Shown: positions 8,231-15,580 of the stretch, piece by piece
How positions within the stretch are numbered: the first letter of the stretch is position 1
Layout: every line of letters starts with the position of its first letter
NCBI GenBank assembly: GCA_029007435.1
Contig: JAQXHU010000013.1
Location: 1 to 34,533 of the forward strand
Direction: 5' to 3'
Source of the DNA: Bacteroidales bacterium
GTDB lineage: Bacteria > Bacteroidota > Bacteroidia > Bacteroidales > UBA932
DNA: 34,533 nt
The notes under the pieces: model-generated
The model's database searches: none
Seen by the model: the letters and a program-made list of their open reading frames with translations, nothing else
What the model was told of the DNA's origin: nothing
Made by a program: the position numbers and the translations under genes

Positions 8231-8984
8231 CGAGAAGAAATTCAACCTGTGGTTCAATGCATTTATTCTTATCGGTATGATGGTGGCTGTTGTGGTCACC
8301 AATGTGTATAAGTTCCAGCAGCCAGACGCACGGCGTTTTATGCTGGTGTTCGCCAGCATCGGGGCTCTGATGGGCGTTGTGAATACCGTACTGTCCGCCA
8401 ATGGCAATATCCTTACCTTCCTGTTCGGGCTGGTAGATGTCACGATAGCATCAGTCGTGGCATTTGACAGCAGCATCCGTCCTGGCGGAGAGCCTGTATG
8501 GGGCAATTTCACACTGCACGCATTCTATTTCCTGCCTATGCAGTTTGTCGGCTGGTGGCAGTGGCGCAGGCGCGGGGCGACTGCAAAAGAGAAGGTCAAG
8601 GCGCGCAGGCTGACATCTGTCCAATGGGCGGCCCTGGCCGGGACCTTCATCGGGGGAACTGCGCTTGCATATCTGGTTCTGTGCGCAGTGGGCGGCAATA
8701 CCGGGACGGCCGGAGGCTTTATCCGCACAGTGATACTTTTCGATGCCCTTGTGCTTGTGCTGAACATTCTCGGCCAGGTTCTTATGTCGTTGGCCTATAT
8801 GGAGCAATGGGTGGTCTGGATAATGGTCAATGTCTGCTCCATATGCCTCTGGGCCGGCAAGGCGGCATCTTCGCCTGATTCAAGCTACACTGTCGTGATG
8901 GTGATTAAATACTGTTTCTATCTTTTGAATTCCCTCAACGGTCTCCGTATCTGGATTAGGCTCAGCAGGAGCGTCAATTCATAA
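8220..8984 (+). CDS. pnuC: PnuC-family vitamin precursor transporter
   Basis: A 254-residue inner-membrane protein with about seven to eight hydrophobic segments. PnuC proteins take up nicotinamide riboside, and relatives carry thiamine or riboflavin, by facilitated diffusion coupled to phosphorylation inside. Family signatures include GLVDVTIASVVAF, the Trp-rich PMQFVGWWQWRRR and the C-terminal YMEQWVVWIMVNVCSICLW segment. The coding region starts inside the end of uvrC: ATGs at 8205, 8208, 8214 and 8220 are all in frame, and the last gives MKIDEKKFNLW with the least overlap (11 bases). The substrate cannot be assigned: no thiamine, riboflavin or NAD gene and no riboswitch is adjacent. The symbol denotes the family only. 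Confidence 0.85.
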   Translation: MKIDEKKFNLWFNAFILIGMMVAVVVTNVYKFQQPDARRFMLVFASIGALMGVVNTVLSANGNILTFLFGLVDVTIASVVAFDSSIRPGGEPVWGNFTLHAFYFLPMQFVGWWQWRRRGATAKEKVKARRLTSVQWAALAGTFIGGTALAYLVLCAVGGNTGTAGGFIRTVILFDALVLVLNILGQVLMSLAYMEQWVVWIMVNVCSICLWAGKAASSPDSSYTVVMVIKYCFYLLNSLNGLRIWIRLSRSVNS

Positions 8985-8994
8985 GTTGAAACAT

Positions 8995-9010
8995 ATTCAC
9001 TTAAGTGAAT
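8995..9010. repeat. Perfect 16-bp palindrome followed by T tract
   Basis: ATTCACTTAAGTGAAT reads the same on both strands and is followed by TTTT. It lies 10 bases after the pnuC stop, so a short rho-independent terminator (6-bp stem, TTAA loop) is the simplest reading. The perfect symmetry also suits a dimeric regulator site upstream of acpP. Confidence 0.5.
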
Positions 9011-9045
9011 TTTTGGGAAGTAATAGCCATTTTTATTGTCTTTTG

Positions 9046-9086
9046 GTCGAAAAAGTTTTATTTTAAGGAAATTTTTACTTACTTTG
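9046..9086 (+). promoter_or_regulatory. Probable acpP promoter region
   Basis: TTACTTTG at 9079-9086 differs at one position from TAnnTTTG and sits 49 bases before the acpP ATG. An A-rich element, GTCGAAAAAGTT (9046-9057), lies just upstream and recurs before the rplP operon. The surroundings are strongly AT-rich, as expected for a highly expressed gene. Confidence 0.55.
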
Positions 9087-9135
9087 CTAAATAATAATTG
9101 AGAGTGTATTAATATAAACTTATAAATTATCAATT

Positions 9136-9384
9136 ATGTCACACGAAGAAATCGTAAAACAGGTAAAGGCTATCATCGTTGACAAGCTGGGCGCAGAGGA
9201 GTCAGAGGTTACTGAGACTGCGAACTTCACAAACGACCTCGGTGCAGATTCTCTCGATACAGTAGAGCTCATTATGGAGTTCGAAAGAGTATTCGGAATC
9301 AAGATTCCTGATGAGGATGGTGGTCAGATCTCTACAGTCGGCGATGCTGTCAACTACGTTGAGAACAAAGTAAACAATCAGTAA
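9136..9384 (+). CDS. acpP: Acyl carrier protein
   Basis: An 82-residue acidic protein that carries growing acyl chains as a phosphopantetheine thioester for fatty-acid, lipid A and phospholipid synthesis. The attachment site is Ser39 in [15 protein letters not shown], and the rest ([25 protein letters not shown]) is the normal four-helix ACP. Start ATG gives [11 protein letters not shown], typical of Bacteroidales. It stands alone, with a promoter upstream and a strong terminator 25 bases after the stop. fabF, often the next gene in bacteria, is not in the window. Confidence 0.97.
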   Translation: MSHEEIVKQVKAIIVDKLGAEESEVTETANFTNDLGADSLDTVELIMEFERVFGIKIPDEDGGQISTVGDAVNYVENKVNNQ

Positions 9385-9408
9385 TATTTTACTCCGATTG
9401 AAAAACAG

Positions 9409-9446
9409 AACCGGGACATTCTTCAAAAGAAGTCCCGGTTATTTTA
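9409..9446. terminator. Bidirectional terminator between acpP and the DUF4270 gene
   Basis: AACCGGGAC (9409-9417) pairs perfectly with GTCCCGGTT (9432-9440), and an inner TTCT/AGAA stem extends it. T-rich sequence follows on the plus strand and an A run precedes it, so it can serve both converging transcripts. Confidence 0.88.
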
Positions 9447-9473
9447 TTGTTTATGTCTGCTGCGTAAACCTTG

Positions 9474-11117
9474 CTAATACTTGGCTTTAGGAATTGCATA
9501 AGTGATTTTGAACATCGGCTTTCTGCCCTCGGCAGACGGACCGTTGAAAATAGAGCGGTAGAACCGGTGATAATCCATCATTGTCGCAGTGGTCGTCTCA
9601 TTGCTGTTGCTCGAAGACGAAGATGAATACAGTGACTGCATCATCATCAGATTATAGTAATTATTGTAATAGCTGTCGTAGCCATAGCCGCCGTAACCTC
9701 CGTAGCCATATCCTCCGTATCCGTATCCGTTGTACATACTGTTGTAATAGTTCGCGTATGTCAGGTAGTCGAGGTAATCGCTTGAGGATGAAGAAGATGA
9801 TGATGAACCTGAGAAAATGGTCTCGTTCGCCATTGCAAGCATCCATATATCGTAGTTCTCGATCTTCCCAAGATCCTCAAGGTAGATGATTTCCTGCGCG
9901 TGGTGCGAGATGTCCGGTGCATAGTTGCACAGTGACCTGTTGATGTCTCCCTGGTTCTCGTCCGCAGCGCTTGCGTCAGTGATTCCGGCGAATGTGACAG
10001 TCGTGTCGGTCACTATCCGGCAGGTAGGGCTTATCATTATCGGATACTGGCAGATTTTCAGATAGTCGTCCGGGAATTCGAACGGCATTTCGATAGTCGC
10101 CTTGCTCACTACTACTGATGAAGGGTCGTCAGTGTGCTGGAGAATCTCGGCCATCATCTTTTCCCTGAGGCCCGCTGCCTTTATGACCGGCTTGATTCCG
10201 AGTCCGCCCTCCATATATATTTTATCACCGGCCTGGCCGCACATTCCCTCGCTTTCGTGAGTGGTCATATCAAATGCGAACTGAGGGTATGTTGACGGAC
10301 TTGTGGCCGTTACTCCGCCCATATCGTATATCTGTGCAGGGCCGAAGTAGAAAATGAACGATGTGTCAACCTGTTTCCTGTCACCGTAGTCGGCAGTGAA
10401 TTTCAGTTCGGCCATACTTCCGTAAATCATACCGCTGCTCACGCTGATAGGAAGCCTGAACATATTGATACGGCCTCCGTTGCCTGCAGGAACGTCGGTG
10501 CTGAGTATGATTCCCGGGAACCGTTTGGTATATTCTGAAATTGTGTCCAGGTCGGCGGAGGTGATGGTCATATATTTCTCTCCGAACTCCTTGCTGAAGT
10601 TGAAAGACAGGGAGTCTCTGCCGTTGTACACCGGAATCCCGTCAGTAATGCGTTTCTTCGTGTAGGAAATGCCCGGATTCAACTTGCTCATGTCCATAGG
10701 CTTGTCCAGTTCGTAAACATTTATGTTCTGGAGTATGAATTCCTGGCTGAAGTCGTCGTAAGATGTTGAGTCTCCCACGGCGGAGAAGTGGAACTGCCTG
10801 AATACCTGGGTGCCCGGGTTTCCGTAGTCAAGAGTGTCGTTGACAGGCACGATGGTGAATGCCGCCGCCCTGGTCGTCAGGCCGAAAGTCTCATCCCTGA
10901 CTGCTCCAAGGGTGAATTTGTACAAACTGTATGCAGAAAGGCTGTCTGCCATCTCCTGCCTGATGTCTTCTATCGGGAACTCGGCTGTATACAAGTCGTA
11001 TAACTGGTTGTCCGGGATGAAGGACTCGCCAAGTGATTTGTCCACGTTCACACAGGACGAAATTATGATTCCGGCTGCAGCCGCGGCTGTCAGACCGAAT
11101 CGGAATGAAAAATTCAT
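9474..11117 (-). CDS. DUF4270 family lipoprotein with Ser/Gly/Tyr-rich insert
   Basis: A 547-residue protein. The N-terminus is a lipoprotein signal (MNFSFRFGLTAAAAAGIIIS, Cys at 22) followed by the DUF4270 opening VDKSLGESFIPDNQLYDLY. The beta-rich body continues with segments such as YDLYTAEFPIEDIRQEMADS and FSFNFSKEFGEKY-like strands. Near the C-terminus (nt about 9598-9815) an insert holds nine serines in a row, a block of repeated GYGYGGYGGYGYDSYYNN character, and six more serines. A conserved-looking tail, YRSIFNGPSAEGRKPMFKITYAIPK, follows. The family has no known function; members are envelope lipoproteins. It starts three bases after the GT5-like gene, an operon pairing also seen in other Bacteroidales as I recall. 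Confidence 0.85.
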   Translation of the reverse strand: MNFSFRFGLTAAAAAGIIISSCVNVDKSLGESFIPDNQLYDLYTAEFPIEDIRQEMADSLSAYSLYKFTLGAVRDETFGLTTRAAAFTIVPVNDTLDYGNPGTQVFRQFHFSAVGDSTSYDDFSQEFILQNINVYELDKPMDMSKLNPGISYTKKRITDGIPVYNGRDSLSFNFSKEFGEKYMTITSADLDTISEYTKRFPGIILSTDVPAGNGGRINMFRLPISVSSGMIYGSMAELKFTADYGDRKQVDTSFIFYFGPAQIYDMGGVTATSPSTYPQFAFDMTTHESEGMCGQAGDKIYMEGGLGIKPVIKAAGLREKMMAEILQHTDDPSSVVVSKATIEMPFEFPDDYLKICQYPIMISPTCRIVTDTTVTFAGITDASAADENQGDINRSLCNYAPDISHHAQEIIYLEDLGKIENYDIWMLAMANETIFSGSSSSSSSSSDYLDYLTYANYYNSMYNGYGYGGYGYGGYGGYGYDSYYNNYYNLMMMQSLYSSSSSSNSNETTTATMMDYHRFYRSIFNGPSAEGRKPMFKITYAIPKAKY

Positions 11118-11120
11118 CTG

Positions 11121-11927
11121 CTAAATACTTTCGTAAAAATTGTTATAAGCGTCAATGTACGAGCCGTCCGCCAGGGATTCCGCATTGTACGGGAGCAGAG
11201 GTTTGGACAGGCTTCCGCAATATTCAATGAGTTCGTTATCGACATTCTCTGAGCCGATTATGATCCCGTCAGAATACTGTGCCGCAGTTTTAGCAAGATT
11301 TATGCCAGTGGCATCTTTGAGAAGCGGGATGTCTTCGTCGGAAATTTCTCCGAATTTGACAAGTGACGCAAGGTCCGGACGGAATGTCTCCGGCGTGTCG
11401 TCGTATAGCGAAAGAACAATCTTGCTGGATGCGAATATCGGATCGTCTTTGTATATTTTCTTGAGATAGAGAGGGAGAACCTGTGTGATCCATCCCTGGC
11501 AGTGTATGATGTCCGGAGCCCATCTGAGTTTCTTCACGGTCTCCATCACTCCCCGTGCGAAGAATACTGCCCTTTCACCGTTGTCGCTGAAAAAAGTTCC
11601 GTCATCGTCGCGGTCTATCTGTTTTCTTTTGAAATAATCTTCATTGTCAATGAAATACACCTGAACACGGGCAGCGGCGATGGAAGCCACCTTGATCACG
11701 AGAGGTCTATCGACATCGTTGATGATGATATTCATTCCTGACAGCCTGATAACCTCGTGAAGCTGGTTTTTGCGTTCGTTTATACAGCCGTAGCGCGGCA
11801 TAAACGACCTGATTTCCTTTTTTCTTTCCTGGATGCCCTGCGGCAGGAATCTGCCGATGCCCGCAATGTGGCTGTCAGGAAGGTATGGGAAAATCTCTGA
11901 ATTAACGAACAGAATCTTCTCGCCCAT
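11121..11927 (-). CDS. GlgA-like protein, GT5 N-terminal (starch synthase catalytic) domain only
   Basis: A 268-residue protein matching just the first Rossmann half of bacterial glycogen synthase, which is normally near 480 residues. Visible landmarks are KILFVNSEIFPY, RSFMPRYGCIN, VQVYFIDNEDYF, the segment WAPDIIHCQGWITQVLPLYLK (GlgA PDIvHxHDWqtal) and TGINLAKTAAQYSDGIIIGSE. The ADP-glucose-binding motif KxGGLGD is replaced by HIAGIGRF (residues 20-27), so the key lysine is missing. With no second domain and no motif lysine it is unlikely to be a full glycogen synthase; it may bind a sugar nucleotide or glycan or act with a partner. Bacteroidota genomes commonly carry this short form. Confidence 0.82.
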   Translation of the reverse strand: MGEKILFVNSEIFPYLPDSHIAGIGRFLPQGIQERKKEIRSFMPRYGCINERKNQLHEVIRLSGMNIIINDVDRPLVIKVASIAAARVQVYFIDNEDYFKRKQIDRDDDGTFFSDNGERAVFFARGVMETVKKLRWAPDIIHCQGWITQVLPLYLKKIYKDDPIFASSKIVLSLYDDTPETFRPDLASLVKFGEISDEDIPLLKDATGINLAKTAAQYSDGIIIGSENVDNELIEYCGSLSKPLLPYNAESLADGSYIDAYNNFYESI

Positions 11928-11956
11928 TTGTATTGTTTTATTGGTTCATCAAAAAA

Positions 11957-11964
11957 CAAAGATA
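11957..11964 (-). promoter_or_regulatory. Promoter -7 element for the GT5/DUF4270 operon
   Basis: On the minus strand this reads TATCTTTG, a perfect TAnnTTTG match, 29 bases before the GT5-like ATG. It lies back to back with the ftsX promoter. Confidence 0.65.
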
Positions 11965-11973
11965 AGAATTTTT

Positions 11974-12002
11974 TTTGATATTTCGATAAATCACTATCTT
12001 TG
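11974..12002 (+). promoter_or_regulatory. Promoter for the ftsX-DUF3098-uppP-lpxH operon
   Basis: TATCTTTG at 11995-12002 matches TAnnTTTG fully, with TTTG at 11974-11977 as the -33 element (17-base spacer). The ftsX ATG at 12021 is only 18 bases after it, so the leader is very short. Confidence 0.7.
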
Positions 12003-12020
12003 GGGACAATTTGGGATAAT

Positions 12021-12899
12021 ATGGCGAGAAATGAAAATATTCTTATGCGTCGCCGGCTGGTGAACGCATACCTTTCTTCAGTTGTCAGCATCAGCCTGGT
12101 GCTGCTTCTGGTGGGGGTTGCCAGTATGCTGCTGGTCAATACCCGCAGTGTGTCCGACTATTTCAAGGAGAATGTGCAGGTGGCAGTGATAATGAAGCAG
12201 GAGGTGAAGGATGCTGAAGCCGCTGAATATCAGTCAGTCATTGATTCCATGAGGTTTGTTCGCGCCACTGATTTGGTCACCCGTGCGAGAGGGGAGAAGG
12301 AGATGGCGGAACTCCTTGGGAGCGATTTCCTGAATGTGTTTGAAAGTTCCCCTATACCGGTGTCCATCAATGTGACTCTGGATGCGTCTTATGTGTCCGA
12401 GGACAGTCTCAAGGTTGTGGAGAAGGAGATAATGCGTCATCCTGCTGTGGAAGAGGTTGTGTACCAGAAATCCCTGGTCGAAGCATTGAATTCGAGCCTG
12501 GGCAGGATTTCCCTCGTTCTCGCGGTGTTCATCGCATTGATGCTTTTCGTTTCTTTTGTGTTGATCAACAACACAATGCGCCTCAATGTGTTTGCACGCA
12601 GATTCACTGTCCATACAATGAAGCTGGTCGGTGCGACAAGGGCGTTCATACGTGGACCGTTCATTGTAAGGGCTGCTTTTCTTGGACTGTTTTCGTCAGT
12701 CATCGCCCTGCTTATGCTGGTCGCGCTTCTTTTCTTTGTGAGGTCGGAATTCTCGCAGCTCTTCGAGATTTTCACATTGCCGAGGCTTCTTGCCGTGATG
12801 GGCGTAGTGGTGTCGTCAGGGCTTGTCATCTGCATCACGAGCACTTATTTTGTGGTTAATAAACTTGTCTCGCTGGACAAGGATGAATTATATTATTGA
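12021..12899 (+). CDS. ftsX: Cell division ABC transporter permease FtsX
   Basis: A 292-residue inner-membrane protein. FtsX pairs with the ATPase FtsE to transmit division signals to periplasmic peptidoglycan hydrolases. After a basic start (MARNENILMRRRL) there is one membrane helix, a periplasmic domain of about 120 residues (YFKENVQVAVIMK to EEVVYQKSLVEALN), and three more helices, with the permease motif NNTMRLNVFARRFTVHTMKLVGATRAFIRGPF trimmed here to its landmarks LVGAT and RGPF. A TTG at 12000 is in frame but overlaps the -7 element; ATG 12021 fits better. It heads a tight envelope operon. ftsE is not in the window. Confidence 0.93.
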   Translation: MARNENILMRRRLVNAYLSSVVSISLVLLLVGVASMLLVNTRSVSDYFKENVQVAVIMKQEVKDAEAAEYQSVIDSMRFVRATDLVTRARGEKEMAELLGSDFLNVFESSPIPVSINVTLDASYVSEDSLKVVEKEIMRHPAVEEVVYQKSLVEALNSSLGRISLVLAVFIALMLFVSFVLINNTMRLNVFARRFTVHTMKLVGATRAFIRGPFIVRAAFLGLFSSVIALLMLVALLFFVRSEFSQLFEIFTLPRLLAVMGVVVSSGLVICITSTYFVVNKLVSLDKDELYY

Positions 12900-12906
12900 T
12901 TTTATT

Positions 12907-13155
12907 ATGGGTAACGGAAAAATGGCGATTACGCCGAGAGGCCTGAGGCTTCTTGTGGCTGGATTCATAGTTATGGTTGCCGGCTATATTCTTATGACTG
13001 GCGGAGGAAGTGACGATCCTGCTGTTTTCAACGAGGCGATGTTTGATTTCCGCCGGCTTGTGGCGGCTCCGATAGTGATCCTTTGCGGAATAGTGATAGA
13101 AGTAGCCGCAATAATGGACAAGGGAAACAAGAAAGACAAAACAGGGGAGGAATAG
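12907..13155 (+). CDS. DUF3098 family small membrane protein
   Basis: An 82-residue protein with two membrane helices (about residues 11-29 and 52-70) and a Lys/Asp-rich cytoplasmic tail. Landmarks are MAITPRGLRLLVAGFIVMVAG, the GGGSDDPAVFNEAMFDFRR loop and APIVILCGIVIEVAAIM. DUF3098 sits between ftsX and uppP across Bacteroidota, as it does here, seven bases after ftsX and three before uppP. An in-frame ATG at 12883 overlaps ftsX and is less likely. The function is unknown; conserved position suggests a role in division or cell-wall precursor recycling. Confidence 0.85.
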   Translation: MGNGKMAITPRGLRLLVAGFIVMVAGYILMTGGGSDDPAVFNEAMFDFRRLVAAPIVILCGIVIEVAAIMDKGNKKDKTGEE

Positions 13156-13158
13156 GTT

Positions 13159-13986
13159 ATGGAATGGTGGCAGGCGCTGATTCTCGGCATTGTCCAGGGG
13201 CTGACAGAGTTTCTGCCGGTCAGCAGCAGCGGGCATCTTTTGATTTTCCGTGAGCTCCTCGGTGTGGACGCGGAGGGTTTTCTGGATTTTACGGTCACGG
13301 TGCATTTCGCCACTGTGATGAGCACTGTAATTGTGTTCTGGTCCGCAATATGGAGAATCCTGAAGGGACTTTTCCGCTTCAGGTACAATGATGAGACTGA
13401 CTATGTCTGCAAACTGATAGTATCGATGGTTCCTGTGGCGGTTGTCGGCCTTTTCTTCAAGGATAATGTGGAAGGACTTTTCGGAGACAATCTGTTCGTT
13501 GTCGGTATTTTCCTGACAGTCACCGCTTTGCTGCTGTTCTTTTCGGACAATGCGGGGAGGTTGTTCAGGAAGTCAGGAACTGCCGGCGCATCCTGCGGCA
13601 TTCATCGGAACGGAATATCATTTTTCCAGGCTGTTTTGGTGGGGCTTGGACAGTCCTGCGCCGTGGCTCCCGGCCTTTCGCGTTCAGGGACTACAATCGC
13701 CACCGGCCTTCTCTGCGGTGTGCGCAGGGATGTTATGGCCCAGTTCTCATTCCTTATGGTTCTCGTTCCGATTGTCGGGGAGCAGTTCCTGACAATATTG
13801 GACAGCGTAGGTGGAGAGGTGGCGGTGTCCCTGCCTTTCAGTAACCTGCTGCTTGGATTCGCAGGGGCATTCATTGCCGGCCTGGTTTCCTGCAGGGCGA
13901 TGATAACCATTGTGAAAAAGGCAAAGCTTACATATTTCGCCATCTATTGTCTCGTCGCGGCCCTTCTGATATTTATGTTCACTTGA
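13159..13986 (+). CDS. uppP: Undecaprenyl-diphosphatase
   Basis: A 275-residue integral membrane enzyme (BacA/UppP family) that dephosphorylates undecaprenyl diphosphate so the lipid carrier can be reused for peptidoglycan and other surface polymers. Overproduction of the family gives bacitracin resistance. Both signature regions are present: GIVQGLTEFLPVSSSGHL (residues 10-27, with Glu17 and the serine cluster) and PGLSRSGTTIATG with the catalytic arginine. Eight or so hydrophobic helices span the protein. The length is normal. It is cotranscribed with ftsX and DUF3098. Confidence 0.96.
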   Translation: MEWWQALILGIVQGLTEFLPVSSSGHLLIFRELLGVDAEGFLDFTVTVHFATVMSTVIVFWSAIWRILKGLFRFRYNDETDYVCKLIVSMVPVAVVGLFFKDNVEGLFGDNLFVVGIFLTVTALLLFFSDNAGRLFRKSGTAGASCGIHRNGISFFQAVLVGLGQSCAVAPGLSRSGTTIATGLLCGVRRDVMAQFSFLMVLVPIVGEQFLTILDSVGGEVAVSLPFSNLLLGFAGAFIAGLVSCRAMITIVKKAKLTYFAIYCLVAALLIFMFT

Positions 13987-13991
13987 TTGGT

Positions 13992-14738
13992 ATGAGGGAC
14001 TTGACCTATTTTGTTTCAGACGTGCATCTCGGTCTCGATGTGAAGAATCCGGCCGTGAGAGAATCCAGGTTCGCCTCTTTTCTCAATTCGATTCCGAAAG
14101 AACGGGCTGAGGCGCTGTATATGCTTGGTGATATCTGGGATTTCTGGTATGAGTATCACGATGTTGTCCCTAAAGGGTATGTCAGGGTGTTTGCGGCGCT
14201 GATGGATCTGATGGATGCCGGTGTGAAGGTTTATTTTTTTCAGGGCAATCACGATATATGGTGCTACCATTATTTCCAGGAGATGGGAATCCGCATCCTG
14301 AAGCAGCCTTATGTGACAGAGATCGCCGGGAAGACTTTCTGTATGGGGCACGGTGACGGACTCGGTCCCGGGCATATTTTCTATAAAATGATGAGGTGGG
14401 GATTCCGCAACAGGTTCCTGCAGGGCGCTTTCAGCCTGCTGCATCCGTATCTTGCTTTCCGGTTCGGCAAAGGCTGGTCGAAGAAAAGCAGGGTGGCGAA
14501 GATGTATGACTACATTTTCAAGGGGAAGGATGAACCGCTGTACAAGTTCGCGGAGGATTTCCAGAAAGACCGGAAGGTTGACTATTTCGTCTTCGGACAT
14601 TTTCACTGTGACGTGAGGATGAAGACTGAGTCAGGCGCGGAGCTTGTCGTGCTGAAGGACTGGATGGACGGGGCTCACTATATGTATTTCGATGGCAGCT
14701 CGATACGTTTCGGATATTCCCCGAATATTGAGAAGTAG
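13992..14738 (+). CDS. lpxH: UDP-2,3-diacylglucosamine diphosphatase, LpxH type
   Basis: A 248-residue calcineurin-like metallophosphoesterase. The metal-binding blocks are complete: D10 and H12 in SDVHLG, D47 in GDIWDFWYEY, N86-H87 in GNHDIW, H120 in GHGDGLG, and H203/H205 in FGHFHCD. In lipid A synthesis LpxH cleaves UDP-2,3-diacylglucosamine to lipid X and UMP. ATG 13992 gives the expected start MRDLTYFVSDVHLG, five bases after uppP; the reading frame upstream lies inside uppP. Its last 61 bases overlap the convergent DUF4294 gene. Confidence 0.9.
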   Translation: MRDLTYFVSDVHLGLDVKNPAVRESRFASFLNSIPKERAEALYMLGDIWDFWYEYHDVVPKGYVRVFAALMDLMDAGVKVYFFQGNHDIWCYHYFQEMGIRILKQPYVTEIAGKTFCMGHGDGLGPGHIFYKMMRWGFRNRFLQGAFSLLHPYLAFRFGKGWSKKSRVAKMYDYIFKGKDEPLYKFAEDFQKDRKVDYFVFGHFHCDVRMKTESGAELVVLKDWMDGAHYMYFDGSSIRFGYSPNIEK

Positions 14739-15352
14739 AGGTCCTGGAACTCGCCGTTTTCCCATTTGCGGACAAGGTCTTCCACGTTGCTGTCATCCCC
14801 GTCCGGGTCATAGTGCTTTTTCAGGTCCGAGCCGAAGATTTTCGCTATTCCCTGCCAGAATCCTGCGGCAATTCCGTTTTTGTAATCTTTGATGATTGAA
14901 TACGATGATTTGCCCACCTCTCTGTCTATCAGCTTCATAAGCAGCTGGCCCTGGGAGACCGTCATACTCCGCATCGGCTCTTCGAATGCATCGAACAGTT
15001 CTTTCTGCACGTTGTTCACGTATTTTTCTTTCTGCCTGCGGCTCAAGTCGTTCCCTTCAATCGTGCTGTCTACTTCCGAAACCAGTTTCCTCGCCACGAG
15101 GGCGTATGGATAGGTCTTGCTGAAATTCCATACCAGTCTGTAGAACTTCCTCCATTCTTTGCCTTTCATCCTCCCCGCGTAAACTCTTGACGGGTTCAGG
15201 ACATCGAAGAACAACGTGTCTCCGTCCACAACTTCGTATCCCAGGAAGGGTTTCGGCTCCGGCATCCTCTCCTTTCTCTGGGCGTGCGCTTCGCCTGCAG
15301 TGGCGATGAATACCGCTGCGATAAATGACAATATGAAGGATGCTCTTCTCAT
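14678..15352 (-). CDS. DUF4294 family secreted protein
   Basis: A 224-residue protein with a Sec signal peptide (MRRASFILSFIAAVFIATAG, cut after AHA). The mature part shows the DUF4294 pattern: GYEVVDGDTLFFDVL, WRKFYRLVWNFSKTYPYALVAR, then a charged helical stretch (RRQKEKYVNNVQKEL), GQLLMKLIDREVGKSSY and GFWQGIAKIFGSDLKKHYDPDGDD, ending in FGEYPKRIELPSKYI. The function is unknown; the family is confined to Bacteroidota and predicted periplasmic. The end overlaps the 3' end of lpxH by 61 bases on the other strand, and its start faces away from the rplP operon. Confidence 0.87.
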   Translation of the reverse strand: MRRASFILSFIAAVFIATAGEAHAQRKERMPEPKPFLGYEVVDGDTLFFDVLNPSRVYAGRMKGKEWRKFYRLVWNFSKTYPYALVARKLVSEVDSTIEGNDLSRRQKEKYVNNVQKELFDAFEEPMRSMTVSQGQLLMKLIDREVGKSSYSIIKDYKNGIAAGFWQGIAKIFGSDLKKHYDPDGDDSNVEDLVRKWENGEFQDLYFSIFGEYPKRIELPSKYI

Positions 15353-15515
15353 TCAGTTTCCAAATATAATATTTTTGATAATTATCCCCAATCCGGACTC
15401 TGCTTTCCGTTATAGATGAATTCCGCTGTGATGCTTTGTCGAAAAACTGCATTATAAATTTTTATCAGTGTATGTAAGTAGTTGAAAATGTTGATGATGA
15501 CTACTAAAAAAATTC

Positions 15516-15577
15516 GTCGAAAAAGTTAAAATATTTTTGAGAAAATGTTTGTTTTTCAGATATTTTTACTAACTTTG
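15516..15577 (+). promoter_or_regulatory. Promoter of the rplP-rplQ ribosomal operon
   Basis: TAACTTTG at 15570-15577 is a full TAnnTTTG match, with TTTG at 15548-15551 as -33 (18-base spacer). Upstream is an A/T-rich stretch carrying GTCGAAAAAGTT (15516-15527), an element also found before acpP. The 313-base gap 15353-15665 holds only this promoter, the leader below, and presumably the DUF4294 promoter on the other strand. Confidence 0.8.
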
Positions 15578-15580
15578 CAT

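Noticed and set aside
9660..9740. Tandem CCGTAGCC/CCGTATCC units as a CRISPR array or DNA satellite
   Set aside because: Units are very short, in frame and encode Gly-Tyr residues of the DUF4270 protein; no spacers exist.
12000..12020. TTG as an upstream start for ftsX
   Set aside because: It overlaps the perfect -7 element TATCTTTG and would add residues unlike FtsX; ATG 12021 is adequate.
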